In this document: one piece after another, positions 35,182 through 44,729 of the stretch
How the letters are laid out: each line of letters opens with the position of its first letter
Numbering within the stretch: position 1 is the stretch's first letter
Source: Methylorubrum thiocyanatum
Lineage (GTDB): Bacteria; Pseudomonadota; Alphaproteobacteria; Rhizobiales; Beijerinckiaceae
Length of the DNA: 64,000 nt
Direction: 5' to 3'
Assembly (NCBI GenBank): GCA_014138645.1
Contig: JACJIB010000010.1
Span: 102,106-166,105 of the forward strand
The notes under the pieces: model-generated
What the model was told of the DNA's origin: nothing
Seen by the model: only the letters and a program-made list of their open reading frames with translations
The model's database searches: none
Translations under genes and position numbers: made by a program

Positions 35182-36195
35182 TTACGCCGTCTCGGCCTTG
35201 AGCGGGCGCGACAGCAGGCGAGCCATGGCCGCATCGACCGTGAGCGCCCCGGCCACCACCGCGGCGACGGCCTCGGCCACGGGCATCTCGACCGCCTGCG
35301 TCCGGGCGAGATCCACCAGCGCCTGCGCGGTGAAGGCGCCCTCCACCAGCTTGCCGCCCGAGGCTTCCTCCGGCGTCGCCCCCTTCCCCAGGCGCTCGCC
35401 GAAGGCGAAGTTGCGCGATTGCGGCGAGGAGGCCGTGAGCACGAGGTCGCCGAGGCCCGACAATCCCATCAGCGTCTCCGCCCGGCCGCCATAGGCGCGG
35501 GCGAACCGCATCAGCTCGGCGAAGGCGCGGGCGATCAGCGCGGCGCGGGCGCTCTCGCCGAGCCCACGGCCGGCGACGATGCCGGCGGCGATGGCGAGCA
35601 CGTTCTTGCCCGCGCCCCCGACCTCGACGCCGCGCACGTCGTCGGTGTGGTAGAGCCGGAAGGCCGGCCCGGAAAGCAGGCCGGCGAGCCGCGCCGCCAG
35701 CGCCCCGTCCTCCGCGGCGAGCGTCACCGCTGTGGGCAGGCCGCGGGCGACGTCGGAGGCGAAGCTCGGCCCCGACAGAACCGCGACCGGCGTGCCGACG
35801 GGCAGGACATCGGCGGCGACCGCGCTCATGAAGGCGTCGCTGCCCCGCTCGATCCCTTTGGCGCAGAGCACCATCGCGGCGCCGGGCGCCAGGGATGGGG
35901 CGAGCGCCGAGAGGACGCCGCGGAGAGTCTGGGCCGGCACCACGAGCAGCACCGTGGCCGCAGAGCCGAGGGCGGCGGCCTCCGCCGTCGCCCGCACGCC
36001 CGGATGCAGGGCGACGCCGGGCAGGTAGCGCTCGTTGGCGCGAGCCTGCTCCATCCGCGCGGCGGCGGCGGGGTCGCGCATCCAGAGCGTCACCGGGTGG
36101 CCTGCCGCAGCGGCGGCGTTGGCCAGCGCGGTGCCCCAGGACCCGCCGCCGACGACGGCGACCGCTTCGTCCCGCCGCTCGGTGCCTGACTCCAT
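35182..36195 (-). CDS. gpsA: Glycerol-3-phosphate dehydrogenase [NAD(P)+], GpsA
   Basis: GpsA makes sn-glycerol 3-phosphate from dihydroxyacetone phosphate for phospholipid synthesis. The 337-residue enzyme has the N-terminal dinucleotide fold VAVVGGGSWGTALANAAAAA, the catalytic Lys region VEVGGAGKNVLAIAAGIV, and the late GLSGLGDLVLTASSPQSRN. ATG 36195 has a GGAGG seven bases before it and is chosen over ATG 36207 or longer frames. It is the first gene on the left of a long AT-rich region and is transcribed alone. Confidence 0.95.
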   Translation of the reverse strand: MESGTERRDEAVAVVGGGSWGTALANAAAAAGHPVTLWMRDPAAAARMEQARANERYLPGVALHPGVRATAEAAALGSAATVLLVVPAQTLRGVLSALAPSLAPGAAMVLCAKGIERGSDAFMSAVAADVLPVGTPVAVLSGPSFASDVARGLPTAVTLAAEDGALAARLAGLLSGPAFRLYHTDDVRGVEVGGAGKNVLAIAAGIVAGRGLGESARAALIARAFAELMRFARAYGGRAETLMGLSGLGDLVLTASSPQSRNFAFGERLGKGATPEEASGGKLVEGAFTAQALVDLARTQAVEMPVAEAVAAVVAGALTVDAAMARLLSRPLKAETA

Positions 36196-36752
36196 GTCCG
36201 CCTCCATCGGGAATCCGGTGCGCCCCGGTCGGTTCAAGCCACGATGCCGGTCCGGCACCGGATCGCCGAGGCTGCGATAGCGGTCTCCCGGCCGAAGAGC
36301 GAGGGGCGGTCGCGACCCATCCGGCGGCAGGCCGCCATAACGCCGCACCGCGGGCGCTTGACGAATTCGGCAATGGCGGCTTCTCGGTCCAGCGCCTCAC
36401 GGCATCGACCTGCCGCCGCAGTTTCCGGCACTATTTGACACCAAAAGGCTTTATCCCCACAACCTTGGGCAAAATAGGCAATTTCGCTCGCTCAATGCGT
36501 GAATACAATGTTCGCGGCAAAATATCATATGATCGTGAGCTTCGACTGCACAGAATTATGTTTTCGTCTGCGCAATTTTTAGTCAATCGAGATTTATTCC
36601 CTGCAAATTCACCACTTACCAATCCTACATTTCATCGGAACACAGGTTTTTGAAGCCAAAATACTGATGCTGCATCCCCAGATTAACGGTTGCTTAGGAA
36701 CATAAGGGAAAAGTGCTTCCACCGAAACGCATGATTTCCGGACATTCGAACC
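36196..36752. promoter_or_regulatory. Large AT-rich intergenic region
   Basis: About 560 bases between divergent gpsA and the chemoreceptor. From about 36430 to 36740 it is much richer in A/T than anything nearby (AAAATATCATATG around 36520, GATTTATTCCC around 36590). No convincing protein or tRNA gene was found. It probably holds the chemoreceptor promoter and perhaps a small RNA, which the sequence alone cannot show. Confidence 0.45.
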
Positions 36753-38228
36753 TTGGCGATCTTCCATTCCGAGCAGGATTCCATTCTTGCCGCCGTCGAT
36801 CGCGCACAAGGGCGCATCGAGTTCGCGATGGACGGCACTGTCCTGCACGCGAACGCCAACTTCCTGAACCTGCTGGGTTATACCCTCGAGGAGGTGCGCG
36901 GCCGCCCGCACGCCCTGTTCATGCCGCCGGAGCAGCGTGAGAGTCCGGAATACAAGGCCTTTTGGGAGGCCCTGCGCCGCGGCGAATTCCAGGCCCGGGA
37001 GTTCCGACGCATCGACAAGGCGGGCCGGTCGGTCTGGATCCAGGCGTCCTACAATCCGATCCTCGACCGGCGCGGGCGCCCCTACAAGGTCGTGAAGTTC
37101 GCCACCGACATCTCGGCCCAGACCCGCCGCAACGCGGGCTATGAGGGCCAGATCACGGCGATCAACCGTTCGCAGGCGGTCATCCATTTCGACCTCGACG
37201 GCACGATCACCGACGCCAACCGCAATTTCCTCGACACGGTGGGGTACGAACTCGACGAGATCCGCGGCCGGCATCACAGCCTGTTCGTCGATCCGGAGGA
37301 GGCCGGGAGCGCCGCCTATGCCGATTTCTGGAAGGCGCTGGCCAAGGGCACCTATCAGGCCGGCGAGTTCCGGCGGCTCGCCAAGGGCGGACGGTCGATC
37401 TGGATCTACGGCACCTACAATCCGGTCCTCGACTCCGAGGGGCGGCCCTGTGCGGTGGTGAAGTTCGCCAGCGACGTCACGCAGGCCGTGGCCGACCGCC
37501 TCCGCCGCGCCGACGGACAGCGCGTCATCCAGGCCGATCTCGGCTCCATCACCGGAGCGATGTCGGATGTCAGCCGTCAGGCCAGCGAGACGGCGACCGC
37601 GGTCGCCGCCACCTCCGACAACGTCCAGTCGGTCGCCGCCGGGGCCGAGGAATTCGCGGCCTCGATCTCGGAGCTGAGCCGCCACGCCTCGCAGGCCAAG
37701 ACCGCCGCCGACGCCGCGGTGACCCGCGCCGAGGAGGCGGGCGGGATCGTGAGCGGCCTGACCGCCACCGCCGAGCGCATCGGCGAGGTCGTCTCCGTGA
37801 TCCGTTCGATCGCCGATCAGACCAATCTGCTGGCGCTGAACGCCACCATCGAGGCGGCCCGCGCCGGCGCGGCCGGGCGCGGCTTCGCCGTGGTCGCCAC
37901 CGAAGTGAAGGCGCTGGCGAGCCAATCCTCGCGCGCCACCGAAGATATCGGCCAGCAGATTGCCGCGGTGCAGGATTCCTCGGCGCGGGCCGTCGAGGCG
38001 ATCCGTGCCATCGTCTCGACCATCACGGATCTGAGCGAGATCTCGATGAGCGTCTCCTCCGCCGTCACCGAGCAGGCCGCGGTCACGCAGGAGATCGCCT
38101 CCAACATGCAGACCGCCGCGCGCAGCGTGGACGCCGTCCGCCGCAACGCCGACGGCATCGCCCACGCGGCGAACGAGGTCGATCTCTCCGTGCAGAAGGT
38201 GACCGCCGCCGCGCGGGCGATGGCCTGA
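36753..38228 (+). CDS. Soluble chemoreceptor with two PAS domains
   Basis: A 491-residue methyl-accepting chemotaxis protein without any membrane segment, so it should work in the cytoplasm. Two tandem PAS domains (about 12-125 and 135-250) are near-duplicates: each has a [16 protein letters not shown] block, then [20 protein letters not shown] and [20 protein letters not shown]. The signalling region (about 290-490) contains [20 protein letters not shown]. Such Aer/BdlA-like receptors often sense redox or energy through a bound cofactor. The start is a TTG at 36753; the AT-rich gap upstream should hold its promoter. Confidence 0.87.
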   Translation: MAIFHSEQDSILAAVDRAQGRIEFAMDGTVLHANANFLNLLGYTLEEVRGRPHALFMPPEQRESPEYKAFWEALRRGEFQAREFRRIDKAGRSVWIQASYNPILDRRGRPYKVVKFATDISAQTRRNAGYEGQITAINRSQAVIHFDLDGTITDANRNFLDTVGYELDEIRGRHHSLFVDPEEAGSAAYADFWKALAKGTYQAGEFRRLAKGGRSIWIYGTYNPVLDSEGRPCAVVKFASDVTQAVADRLRRADGQRVIQADLGSITGAMSDVSRQASETATAVAATSDNVQSVAAGAEEFAASISELSRHASQAKTAADAAVTRAEEAGGIVSGLTATAERIGEVVSVIRSIADQTNLLALNATIEAARAGAAGRGFAVVATEVKALASQSSRATEDIGQQIAAVQDSSARAVEAIRAIVSTITDLSEISMSVSSAVTEQAAVTQEIASNMQTAARSVDAVRRNADGIAHAANEVDLSVQKVTAAARAMA

Positions 38229-38238
38229 CGTCGGGCGC

Positions 38239-39282
38239 TCAGGCGGCCGGGGCGGCCTCGGCGAAGGGCCACCGGGCGCGCGCCGGCACGGTAAGGTCGT
38301 CGACGAGGCCGAGGCGCAGGCGCTCCAGCCCCGCCCAGGCGATCATCGCGCCGTTGTCGCCGCAGAGCGGCAGCGGCGGCGCGACGAAGCTCAGGCCCAC
38401 CTCCCCCGCCTGCGCGGCCAGAGCCCGGCGGATCGCCCCGTTAGCGGCCACGCCGCCCGCCGCGACCAGGGCCGTCGGATGCCCGGCGACGCCCGCGAAG
38501 GCCCGCAGGGCCACGCGCACGCGGTCCACCACCACGTCCACCACCGCCGCCTGAAAGCTCGCGCACAGGTCGGCCACGTCCTGCGAGGCCAGGGGTTCGA
38601 GCCGCTCGGCCTCGATGCGCAGGGCCGTCTTGAGGCCCGACAGCGAGAAATCCGCCTGCCGCCGCCCGAGCATCGGCCGGGGCAGCGCGAACCGCTCCGG
38701 ATTGCCGTTCTGCGCCTGCCGCTCCACCTCGGGCCCGCCGGGATAGCCGAGCCCCAGGAGCTTGGCGACCTTGTCGAACGCCTCGCCGATGGCGTCGTCG
38801 ATGGTGGTGCCGAGGCGGACGTAATCGCCCACGCCCTTCACGGCGACGAGCTGCGTATGCCCGCCGGAGGCGAGCAGCAGCAGGTAGGGGAAGGCGAGCC
38901 CGTCGGTGAGCCGCGGCGTCAGCGCGTGCGCCTCCAGATGGTTGACCGCGAGGAGCGGCTTGCGGGCGACGAGGGCCAGGGTCTTGGCCGTGACGAGGCC
39001 GATCAGCACGCCGCCGATCAGGCCCGGCCCGGCGGCAACCGCGATGCCGTCGATCTCCGGCAGCGTCGTTCCCGCCCGCTGGAGCGCCCGGGCGATCAGC
39101 CGGTCGAGCACCTCGACATGGGCGCGGGCGGCGATCTCGGGCACGACGCCGCCATAGGCCGCGTGTTCAGCGATCTGGCTCAGCACCTCGTTGGACAGAA
39201 TCCGGCCGCGCTCCTCATCGCCGAGGGTCACGACGGCGGCGGCGGTCTCGTCGCAGGTGGTCTCGATGCCGAGGATCTTCAT
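38239..39282 (-). CDS. tsaD: tRNA N6-adenosine threonylcarbamoyltransferase TsaD
   Basis: TsaD transfers the threonylcarbamoyl group to A37 of ANN-reading tRNAs, acting with TsaB and TsaE. The 347-residue protein has [41 protein letters not shown] (the metal-binding His pair), [12 protein letters not shown] and the late [13 protein letters not shown] and [15 protein letters not shown] 39282 is chosen because it opens the family's canonical start. It is divergent from hemD and its end is ten bases from the chemoreceptor end. This tsaD/hemD order is common in alphaproteobacteria. Confidence 0.95.
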   Translation of the reverse strand: MKILGIETTCDETAAAVVTLGDEERGRILSNEVLSQIAEHAAYGGVVPEIAARAHVEVLDRLIARALQRAGTTLPEIDGIAVAAGPGLIGGVLIGLVTAKTLALVARKPLLAVNHLEAHALTPRLTDGLAFPYLLLLASGGHTQLVAVKGVGDYVRLGTTIDDAIGEAFDKVAKLLGLGYPGGPEVERQAQNGNPERFALPRPMLGRRQADFSLSGLKTALRIEAERLEPLASQDVADLCASFQAAVVDVVVDRVRVALRAFAGVAGHPTALVAAGGVAANGAIRRALAAQAGEVGLSFVAPPLPLCGDNGAMIAWAGLERLRLGLVDDLTVPARARWPFAEAAPAA

Positions 39283-39460
39283 GGGGATCACGCTGATGTC
39301 CAAGCACCGTTGCGCGCCGGGGGCCGGCCCGCCTACTCCATGTCACGCGAAAGCTCAGGTGGGCCGCTCGCGGGGACAGGTCTACGACGAAACCGCCGAG
39401 GGATACAGGTGACGCCTCCGGCCGGCGGCGCCTGTGGACAGCGGGATGGGGAACGAGGGC

Positions 39461-40174
39461 ATGCGGATCTGGGTGTCGCGGCCCGAGCCGGGCGCGGGAC
39501 GCACGGCGCGGCGGCTGGCCGAACGCGGCCACACGGCGCTCGTGGCACCCGTGCTGCGGATCGCGCCGAGCGACGGGCCGCCGCCCGCCGGCCGGTTCGA
39601 CGGGCTGATCCTCACAAGTGCTAACGCCGCCGCGCCGCTCGCCGGCGCGGGCCTTCCCGCCGCACCGGTCTTCGCCGTCGGTGCCCGCACGGCGGAGCGG
39701 GCGGCGCGGGCCGGCCTTCACCCGGTCCTCTGCGCCGACGGGGATGCCGCCGACCTGGCCCGGCTCGTCGCGGCGCATGTGCGGCCGGGGGGGGCCCTCC
39801 TCCACGCCGCGGGCGAGGACCGCAAGGCGGAGCCCGCGGCGCGTCTCACGGCCGAGGGTTACCGCGTCACGACCTGGACCGCCTACGCCGCCCTGGCCGA
39901 GACGGCCCTGCCCGAGGCGGCGGCGCGGGCGCTCCGCGATCGGGATGGCGCCCCACCCCTCACGGCAGCCTTGCACTTCTCCCGGCGCAGCGCCGAAATC
40001 GCCGCGCATTTGTGCCGTGAGGCGGGACTGAGCGGAGCGTTTCGGGCGCTGGCGCATTACTGCCTGTCCGCGGACGTCGCCGCGGGACTGGTCGAGCTCG
40101 GCGTTGCGGCCCATTTTGTGGCGGCGCGGCCGAGCGAGGAGGCTCTCCTCGCCGGTCTCGCGGCTTCGGACTGA
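39461..40174 (+). CDS. hemD: Uroporphyrinogen-III synthase HemD
   Basis: HemD closes hydroxymethylbilane to uroporphyrinogen III in tetrapyrrole synthesis. This 237-residue protein shows the low-similarity family features: RIWVSRPEPGAGRTARRLAE, GLILTSANAAAP and PLTAALHFSRRSAEIAAHL. ATG 39461 puts the start directly before the conserved RIWVSRPEP block; GTG and ATG codons at 39434 and 39446 are in frame. It sits between tsaD and the mitofilin-like gene, the usual alphaproteobacterial order with hemY next. Confidence 0.82.
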   Translation: MRIWVSRPEPGAGRTARRLAERGHTALVAPVLRIAPSDGPPPAGRFDGLILTSANAAAPLAGAGLPAAPVFAVGARTAERAARAGLHPVLCADGDAADLARLVAAHVRPGGALLHAAGEDRKAEPAARLTAEGYRVTTWTAYAALAETALPEAAARALRDRDGAPPLTAALHFSRRSAEIAAHLCREAGLSGAFRALAHYCLSADVAAGLVELGVAAHFVAARPSEEALLAGLAASD

Positions 40175-40313
40175 ACGCCCCCGTCGCCCCTCACGGGCCG
40201 ATCGGAGGCAGGAGCAGGCCGAAGCGTCGGAGAAGGAGCCTGGAAGCGGTTCCGATGGATGACGGCGCCGGTTCGCTCTTCTATGGGAGCAGACCGCGCC
40301 GTGCGGCGGCTGA

Positions 40314-42659
40314 ATGGAGCGAACGCCCGTGACTTCACCCAAGGACGGCCCCAGGGACGGTGCCAAGTCTCCCGAGCAAGGCAAGTCGCCGGAGCAGGGC
40401 AAGGAGCCGGCCAGGGACCTGACGAAGGATCAGTCCCGGCCCGCCGACGCCAAAGCGGCGGGCAAGCCCCCCGAGCCGTCTGCGGCCGCCTCCGCCACGA
40501 AGGTCGATCCTGTCAAGTCCGGGCCGGCCGCCTCCGAACCATCCCGCACCGAGCCGGCCAAGCCGGGGCCGACCGGCAGCAGCGCGCTGTCCGGCAGCAG
40601 CGCGCCGGGAACCGCGTCGCGTCCGCAGGACACCAAATCCGACGTCTCGGCCAAACCTGACGCTTCGACCAAGCCGGGCGCCACGGGCAGCAGCGCCGTG
40701 CCGCCTTCGAGCGCCGCATCCGCCACCGCAGGATCGCCGTCGGGTAAACCCGCAGAGACCGGAAGGCCGTCCACGGGATCCGGCTCACCGGCTGCCGCCG
40801 CCGGCACGCCGGGAGGGACAGCCCCGTTGAAGCCGGGCGCCACCGGCAGCAGCGCCGTCCCGCCGAGCACCGGCGGCGCCCAATCCGCCGATGCCAAACC
40901 CGCCGATGCCAAGCCGGAAGCGCCCGCCAAACCCGGCGCCACCGGAAGCAGCGCGGTGAGGCCGGAAGCGCCGGCCTCCGGAAGCGCCAAGCCGGACACG
41001 GCCGCGGGCGCCAAGCCGGATCCGGCCGCGGGCGCCAAGCCGGGAGCGGCGTCGGGTGCCACGCGGGTGACGGAAGCCGCTTCGCTGACCGACGGCCCGA
41101 TCCTCGATCTGAAGGCCAAGCGCCTTTCCGACCCGGCCGAGGCGGGCAAGGACGCCGGCAAGGACACTGGCAAGAACGCGCCGGGCGCCTCCGCTTCGGC
41201 CAAGGACGCCTCGAAGGATGCCCCGAAGGACGCTTCGAAGGACCCGTCCAAGGAAACCGTGAGGCCGGCACCGGCCCGCGGCGGTGCGGGCTTCGGCACC
41301 GTGGCCGCCTCCGGCTTGCTCGGCGGCCTGATCGGCGCGGGCCTGCTCTACGGGGTCACCACCTACCAGCGCGGCGCCGACCCGCGGCTGGCCGCCCTCG
41401 ACACATCGATCGCCGGCCTAGCCACGAAGGACGCCGTGGCCTCCCTCGACAAGCGCCTCGCCGCCAACGAGCAGGCGCTCAAGCCCCTGCCCGACGCGAT
41501 TGCCCGGGCCGAGGCCGCGGCGAAGGCGGCCAACGACCGCGCCGGCGAAGCGCTCCAGAAAGCGGGGGCCACGCCCGCCGCCGATGGCTCGGCGCCCGCG
41601 CCGTCCGTCCCCGCCGATCTCGCGGCGCGTCTCGACGCCCTCGATCAGCGCGTCTCGGCGCTGCAGGAGGAGCCGGGCCGGGACGGCACGGCGGAGGTGA
41701 AGACCGCGCCGACGCTCGACCCGGCCGCGCTCGGCGCCCTCGACCAGAGGATCAAGGCGCTCGAAGCCAACGGCGTCAAGGACACGTCGTCCGATCTCGC
41801 GGACAAGATCGCGGCGCTGCAGGGCGAGGTCGCGTCCCGCACCAAGGCCGACGAGGCGGCCGAGGCGGCCCTCGGCAAGCGCGTGGACGAGTTGCAGAAG
41901 GCTCTGGAGGGCCGGATCACCGCGGCGTCCCAGGCCGCGCAGGAGGCGACGCAGGCGGGCCGGCAGGCCGCCGACGCCGCCCAGACCCGCGCCGACGAGG
42001 CCGTGCGGGGCTTAGAGCGCAGGCTCCAGGACAAGCTTCAGGAACAGTCGGATCGGATCGCAAGTCTGGACAAGGCGGTCGATCAGAGCGCCAAGCAGAG
42101 CACGGTGCAGTCGGCCCTGCGCATCGTCGCGGCCGACCGGATCGCCTCGGCACTGGAGGCGGGCCAGCCCTACCCGGATGCCCTGGCCAGCCTGCGCACC
42201 CTCGAACCGGCGGATTCGAAGCGGCTCGAGGCCCTCGCCCCCTTCGCCGAGAAGGGCGCGCCGAAGCCGGCCAGCCTCGCGGCGGAGTTCCGCCGGATCT
42301 CGGAGAAGATCGCCGAGGCCCGGCGTGCGGCCCAGGCCAAGTCCGTGGCCGAGACCGGCAGCGTGAGCGACCGTCTGATGAACATGGCCAGCTCCCTGGT
42401 GCAGGTGAAGCGGACGGATGCCCCCGCCTCGGGCGGCACGGCACCGGCCGCGGGCGGCGACGGCTCGACCGCGCAGGTTCAGGCGGCGCTCGACCGCGGC
42501 GATCTCGCCGAGGCGGCCAAGGCCTACGCCGCCCTCCCCGAGGAGGCGCGGGCGCAGGGCGGCGATTTCGGCGCCCGGCTCGCGGCGCGCGCCGAGGCGG
42601 GCCGGGCGGCGCAAGCGCTGCTCGCCGACGCCTTCACCGGCCTGCCGCCCGCGCGCTGA
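40314..42659 (+). CDS. Mitofilin-like (Mic60/COG4223) membrane protein with repeat-rich head
   Basis: A 781-residue alphaproteobacterial homologue of mitochondrial mitofilin (Mic60), which shapes inner-membrane invaginations. Residues 1-320 are an extended, low-complexity head of Pro, Ala, Lys, Gly and Ser with at least four copies of a KPGATGSSAV-type motif and later short KDA(S/P)KD repeats. One membrane segment lies at about 325-345. A long coiled coil follows (about 355-620), then the C-terminal mitofilin domain (about 650-780), which includes VQSALRIVAADRIASALEAG and AEFRRISEKIAEARR. It is followed by hemY. The very long head is unusual for the family. Confidence 0.82.
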   Translation: MERTPVTSPKDGPRDGAKSPEQGKSPEQGKEPARDLTKDQSRPADAKAAGKPPEPSAAASATKVDPVKSGPAASEPSRTEPAKPGPTGSSALSGSSAPGTASRPQDTKSDVSAKPDASTKPGATGSSAVPPSSAASATAGSPSGKPAETGRPSTGSGSPAAAAGTPGGTAPLKPGATGSSAVPPSTGGAQSADAKPADAKPEAPAKPGATGSSAVRPEAPASGSAKPDTAAGAKPDPAAGAKPGAASGATRVTEAASLTDGPILDLKAKRLSDPAEAGKDAGKDTGKNAPGASASAKDASKDAPKDASKDPSKETVRPAPARGGAGFGTVAASGLLGGLIGAGLLYGVTTYQRGADPRLAALDTSIAGLATKDAVASLDKRLAANEQALKPLPDAIARAEAAAKAANDRAGEALQKAGATPAADGSAPAPSVPADLAARLDALDQRVSALQEEPGRDGTAEVKTAPTLDPAALGALDQRIKALEANGVKDTSSDLADKIAALQGEVASRTKADEAAEAALGKRVDELQKALEGRITAASQAAQEATQAGRQAADAAQTRADEAVRGLERRLQDKLQEQSDRIASLDKAVDQSAKQSTVQSALRIVAADRIASALEAGQPYPDALASLRTLEPADSKRLEALAPFAEKGAPKPASLAAEFRRISEKIAEARRAAQAKSVAETGSVSDRLMNMASSLVQVKRTDAPASGGTAPAAGGDGSTAQVQAALDRGDLAEAAKAYAALPEEARAQGGDFGARLAARAEAGRAAQALLADAFTGLPPAR

Positions 42660-42778
42660 CCGGCCGGATGCGGCGACCGATGACGATGAACCGGCCGCGC
42701 CCCGCGCGGCGTTCCCCCCTTCCACTCTGCCCGGGCCGCGTGCGCCCGCTCCCCGTGCTCCCAAGGAGGCCCTGACCC

Positions 42779-44314
42779 ATGTGGCGCGCCCTCGTCTTCC
42801 TGGCCCTCCTGGCCGTCGCCGCCTACGGCGCGGTATGGATCGCCGACCATCCGGGCACCGTGACCGTCGTCTGGAACGGCTACGAGATCGGCACGAGCCT
42901 CGCCATCGCGCTGACCGGCGTGCTGGTGGCGGCGATCATCCTCGGCCTCATCTGGGCGATCGTGACGGGCGTGATCGGCCTGCCGGCCAGCATCAGCCGT
43001 TCGACCCGCGAGCGGCGCCGCAACAAGGGCCTCGCCTCGCTCTCGCGCGGCATGATCGCGGTCGGCTCCGGCGATCCGCTCGCCGCCCGCCGCCATGCGG
43101 GCGATGCCGAGCGCCTGCTCGGCAGCCAGCCGCTGACGCTTCTCCTCAAGGCCCAGGCGGCCCAGATCTCCGGTGACCGGGACGCGGCCGAGCAGGCGTT
43201 CAAGCGCATGGCGGACGATCCCGAGACCCGGGTGCTGGGTCTGCGCGGGCTGTTCGTGGAGGCCCGCCGCCGCGAGGACGAGGGGGCCGCGCGCGCCTAC
43301 GCCGCCGAGGCCGCCCGGCTCGCGCCGAGTGTCACCTGGGCGAACGAGGCGGTGCTGGAGGCGCAGTGCGCCGATGGCGAATGGTCGGCCGCCACCGAGA
43401 CGGTGGAGCGCCGCGCCGCGCTCGGCCTGATGGACAAGCATGCCGCCCGCCGCCAGCGCGCGGTGCTGCTCACCGCCGCGGCGCAGCGCCACGAAGCCGG
43501 CGAGCCCGAGACCGCCACGGAGCAGGCGCTGAAGGCGGTCAAGCTCGCCCCCGATCTCGTGCCCGCGGCGGTGATCGCGGGCCGGCTGCTCGCTCGCCGC
43601 AACGACTTGCGCAAGGCCGCCAAGATCATCGAGGCGGCCTGGAAGGCGACGCCGCATCCGGAACTCGGAAAGGTCTACCTCAACCTGCGCACGGGCGATT
43701 CCGCCCGCGACCGGCTGGCGCGCGCAGAGACCCTGGCCAAGCTGTCGTCCTGGGATCCGGAATCGCGCCTCGTGATCGCCCAGGCCGCGAGCGAGGCGAA
43801 GGATTTCGCCCGTGCCCGCGAGGTCCTGGCGCCGCTGGTCGACGACCGGCCGACGGCCCGCGTCTGCCGGATGATGGCGCGGCTCGAGGCCGCGGAGCAC
43901 GGGGCCGACAGTGGGCGCTCCCGCGAGTGGCTCGCCCGCGCGGCCCGCGCCCCGCGCGATCCGGCCTGGGTCGCCGACGGCGTGGTCTCCGAGCGCTGGG
44001 CGCCGGTCTCACCGGTCACCGGCCGTCTCGACGCTTTCGTGTGGAAGACGCCGCCGGAGATCCTCGCCGGCCCCGAGGACGACGACACCTCCGTTCCGGC
44101 CTCGCCCGAACCCACGGCTCCGGCCGCCATCCCGGCCTCGCCGGGCCCGGCCCCCATCACCACCGACAGCCCGGCCCCCTCCACGCCGGGCTTCCTCCAG
44201 ACGGGCGCCGGGACGCCGTCGGCCCCGCCGTCGCCCGCCCCGGTCAACGCGCCCGCCGGCTCCCCGGCAGCCACGCAGACGACGGCCGCGGACCGCGCCC
44301 GCCGCATCGCCTGA
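42779..44314 (+). CDS. hemY: HemY-type inner-membrane protein
   Basis: A 511-residue member of the HemY N-terminal family found beside hemD and mitofilin genes; it links haem synthesis genes and membrane organisation but has no proven activity. Two N-terminal membrane segments (about residues 1-25 and 40-70) are followed by TPR-like helical repeats, recognised in DPLAARRHAGDAERLLGSQP and ERRAALGLMDKHAARRQRA, then a Pro/Ala-rich tail of about 90 residues. It is the last gene of the hemD-mitofilin-hemY set and is followed by an 11-bp hairpin. Unlike Bacillus HemY, this is not protoporphyrinogen oxidase. Confidence 0.87.
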   Translation: MWRALVFLALLAVAAYGAVWIADHPGTVTVVWNGYEIGTSLAIALTGVLVAAIILGLIWAIVTGVIGLPASISRSTRERRRNKGLASLSRGMIAVGSGDPLAARRHAGDAERLLGSQPLTLLLKAQAAQISGDRDAAEQAFKRMADDPETRVLGLRGLFVEARRREDEGAARAYAAEAARLAPSVTWANEAVLEAQCADGEWSAATETVERRAALGLMDKHAARRQRAVLLTAAAQRHEAGEPETATEQALKAVKLAPDLVPAAVIAGRLLARRNDLRKAAKIIEAAWKATPHPELGKVYLNLRTGDSARDRLARAETLAKLSSWDPESRLVIAQAASEAKDFARAREVLAPLVDDRPTARVCRMMARLEAAEHGADSGRSREWLARAARAPRDPAWVADGVVSERWAPVSPVTGRLDAFVWKTPPEILAGPEDDDTSVPASPEPTAPAAIPASPGPAPITTDSPAPSTPGFLQTGAGTPSAPPSPAPVNAPAGSPAATQTTAADRARRIA

Positions 44315-44320
44315 GGCCCT

Positions 44321-44350
44321 GCGCCGCCCGGTCTGTCGGCCGGGCGGCGC
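44321..44350 (+). terminator. Strong hairpin after hemY
   Basis: A perfect 11-bp stem, GCGCCGCCCGG at 44321 pairing with CCGGGCGGCGC at 44340, with an 8-base loop. It begins seven bases after the hemY stop. No U-run follows, so it may need Rho, or act as an RNA stability element. Confidence 0.55.
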
Positions 44351-44472
44351 ATAACCCACGTTCTGTGGCATTCTCTGCCTTGCCAGACGCCGACACCCCG
44401 GCTACAGACCCGCCACCTGCCGCAAGTGACCACCGCCCGCGCCCCGCGCCCGCATGGTCCCCGGCCGGTTCC

Positions 44473-44562
44473 GGAGGGGTGGCCGAGTGGTTGAAGGCGC
44501 ACGCCTGGAAAGTGTGTATACCGGAAACGGTATCGCGGGTTCGAATCCCGCTCCCTCCGCCA
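44473..44562 (+). tRNA. tRNA-Ser (GGA), integration site
   Basis: A 90-nt class II tRNA with encoded CCA. The acceptor stem is GGAGGGG/TTCCCTCC with one G-U pair, and the anticodon stem CACGC/GTGTG encloses loop CTGGAAA, giving anticodon GGA. A long variable arm is present (ATACCGGAAACGGTATC). The last 17 bases (44546-44562) are repeated at 60165-60181, so this gene is the insertion target of the mobile element and remains intact. Confidence 0.95.
44546..44562. other. attL core (17 bp) in the tRNA-Ser 3' end
   Basis: TCCCGCTCCCTCCGCCA, the end of tRNA-Ser including CCA, is exactly repeated at 60165-60181. This is the usual target sequence for tyrosine-recombinase integration at tRNA genes and defines the left junction of the island. 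Confidence 0.9.
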
Positions 44563-44623
44563 CTTTCAGTACGTTCTGAATTTATCAGCAATCACAGACA
44601 CTTGGGTGACGCCAGGGCGAAGA

Positions 44624-44657
44624 TGTCCCCCATAACTGTCCCCAAAGCGTCCCCCAT
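44624..44657. repeat. Candidate left arm-type integrase sites
   Basis: Three close variants of TGTCCCCCA lie in 44624-44657 (TGTCCCCCAT, TGTCCCCAAAG, CGTCCCCCATC), 62 to 95 bases inside attL. Matching copies occur at the other end (60067-60100). Such repeated short sites beside att cores resemble arm-binding sites of tyrosine integrases. Confidence 0.5.
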
Positions 44658-44729
44658 CGTCTGCGTTCAAACGCCGCAGGGATGTGCTTGCATCGATCGA
44701 GCATGGCCAGCGCCGCCCCTCTTCATGGT

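Noticed and set aside
42779-44314. Protoporphyrinogen oxidase
   Set aside because: The name HemY is shared, but this protein has membrane segments and TPR-like repeats and no FAD-binding motif.
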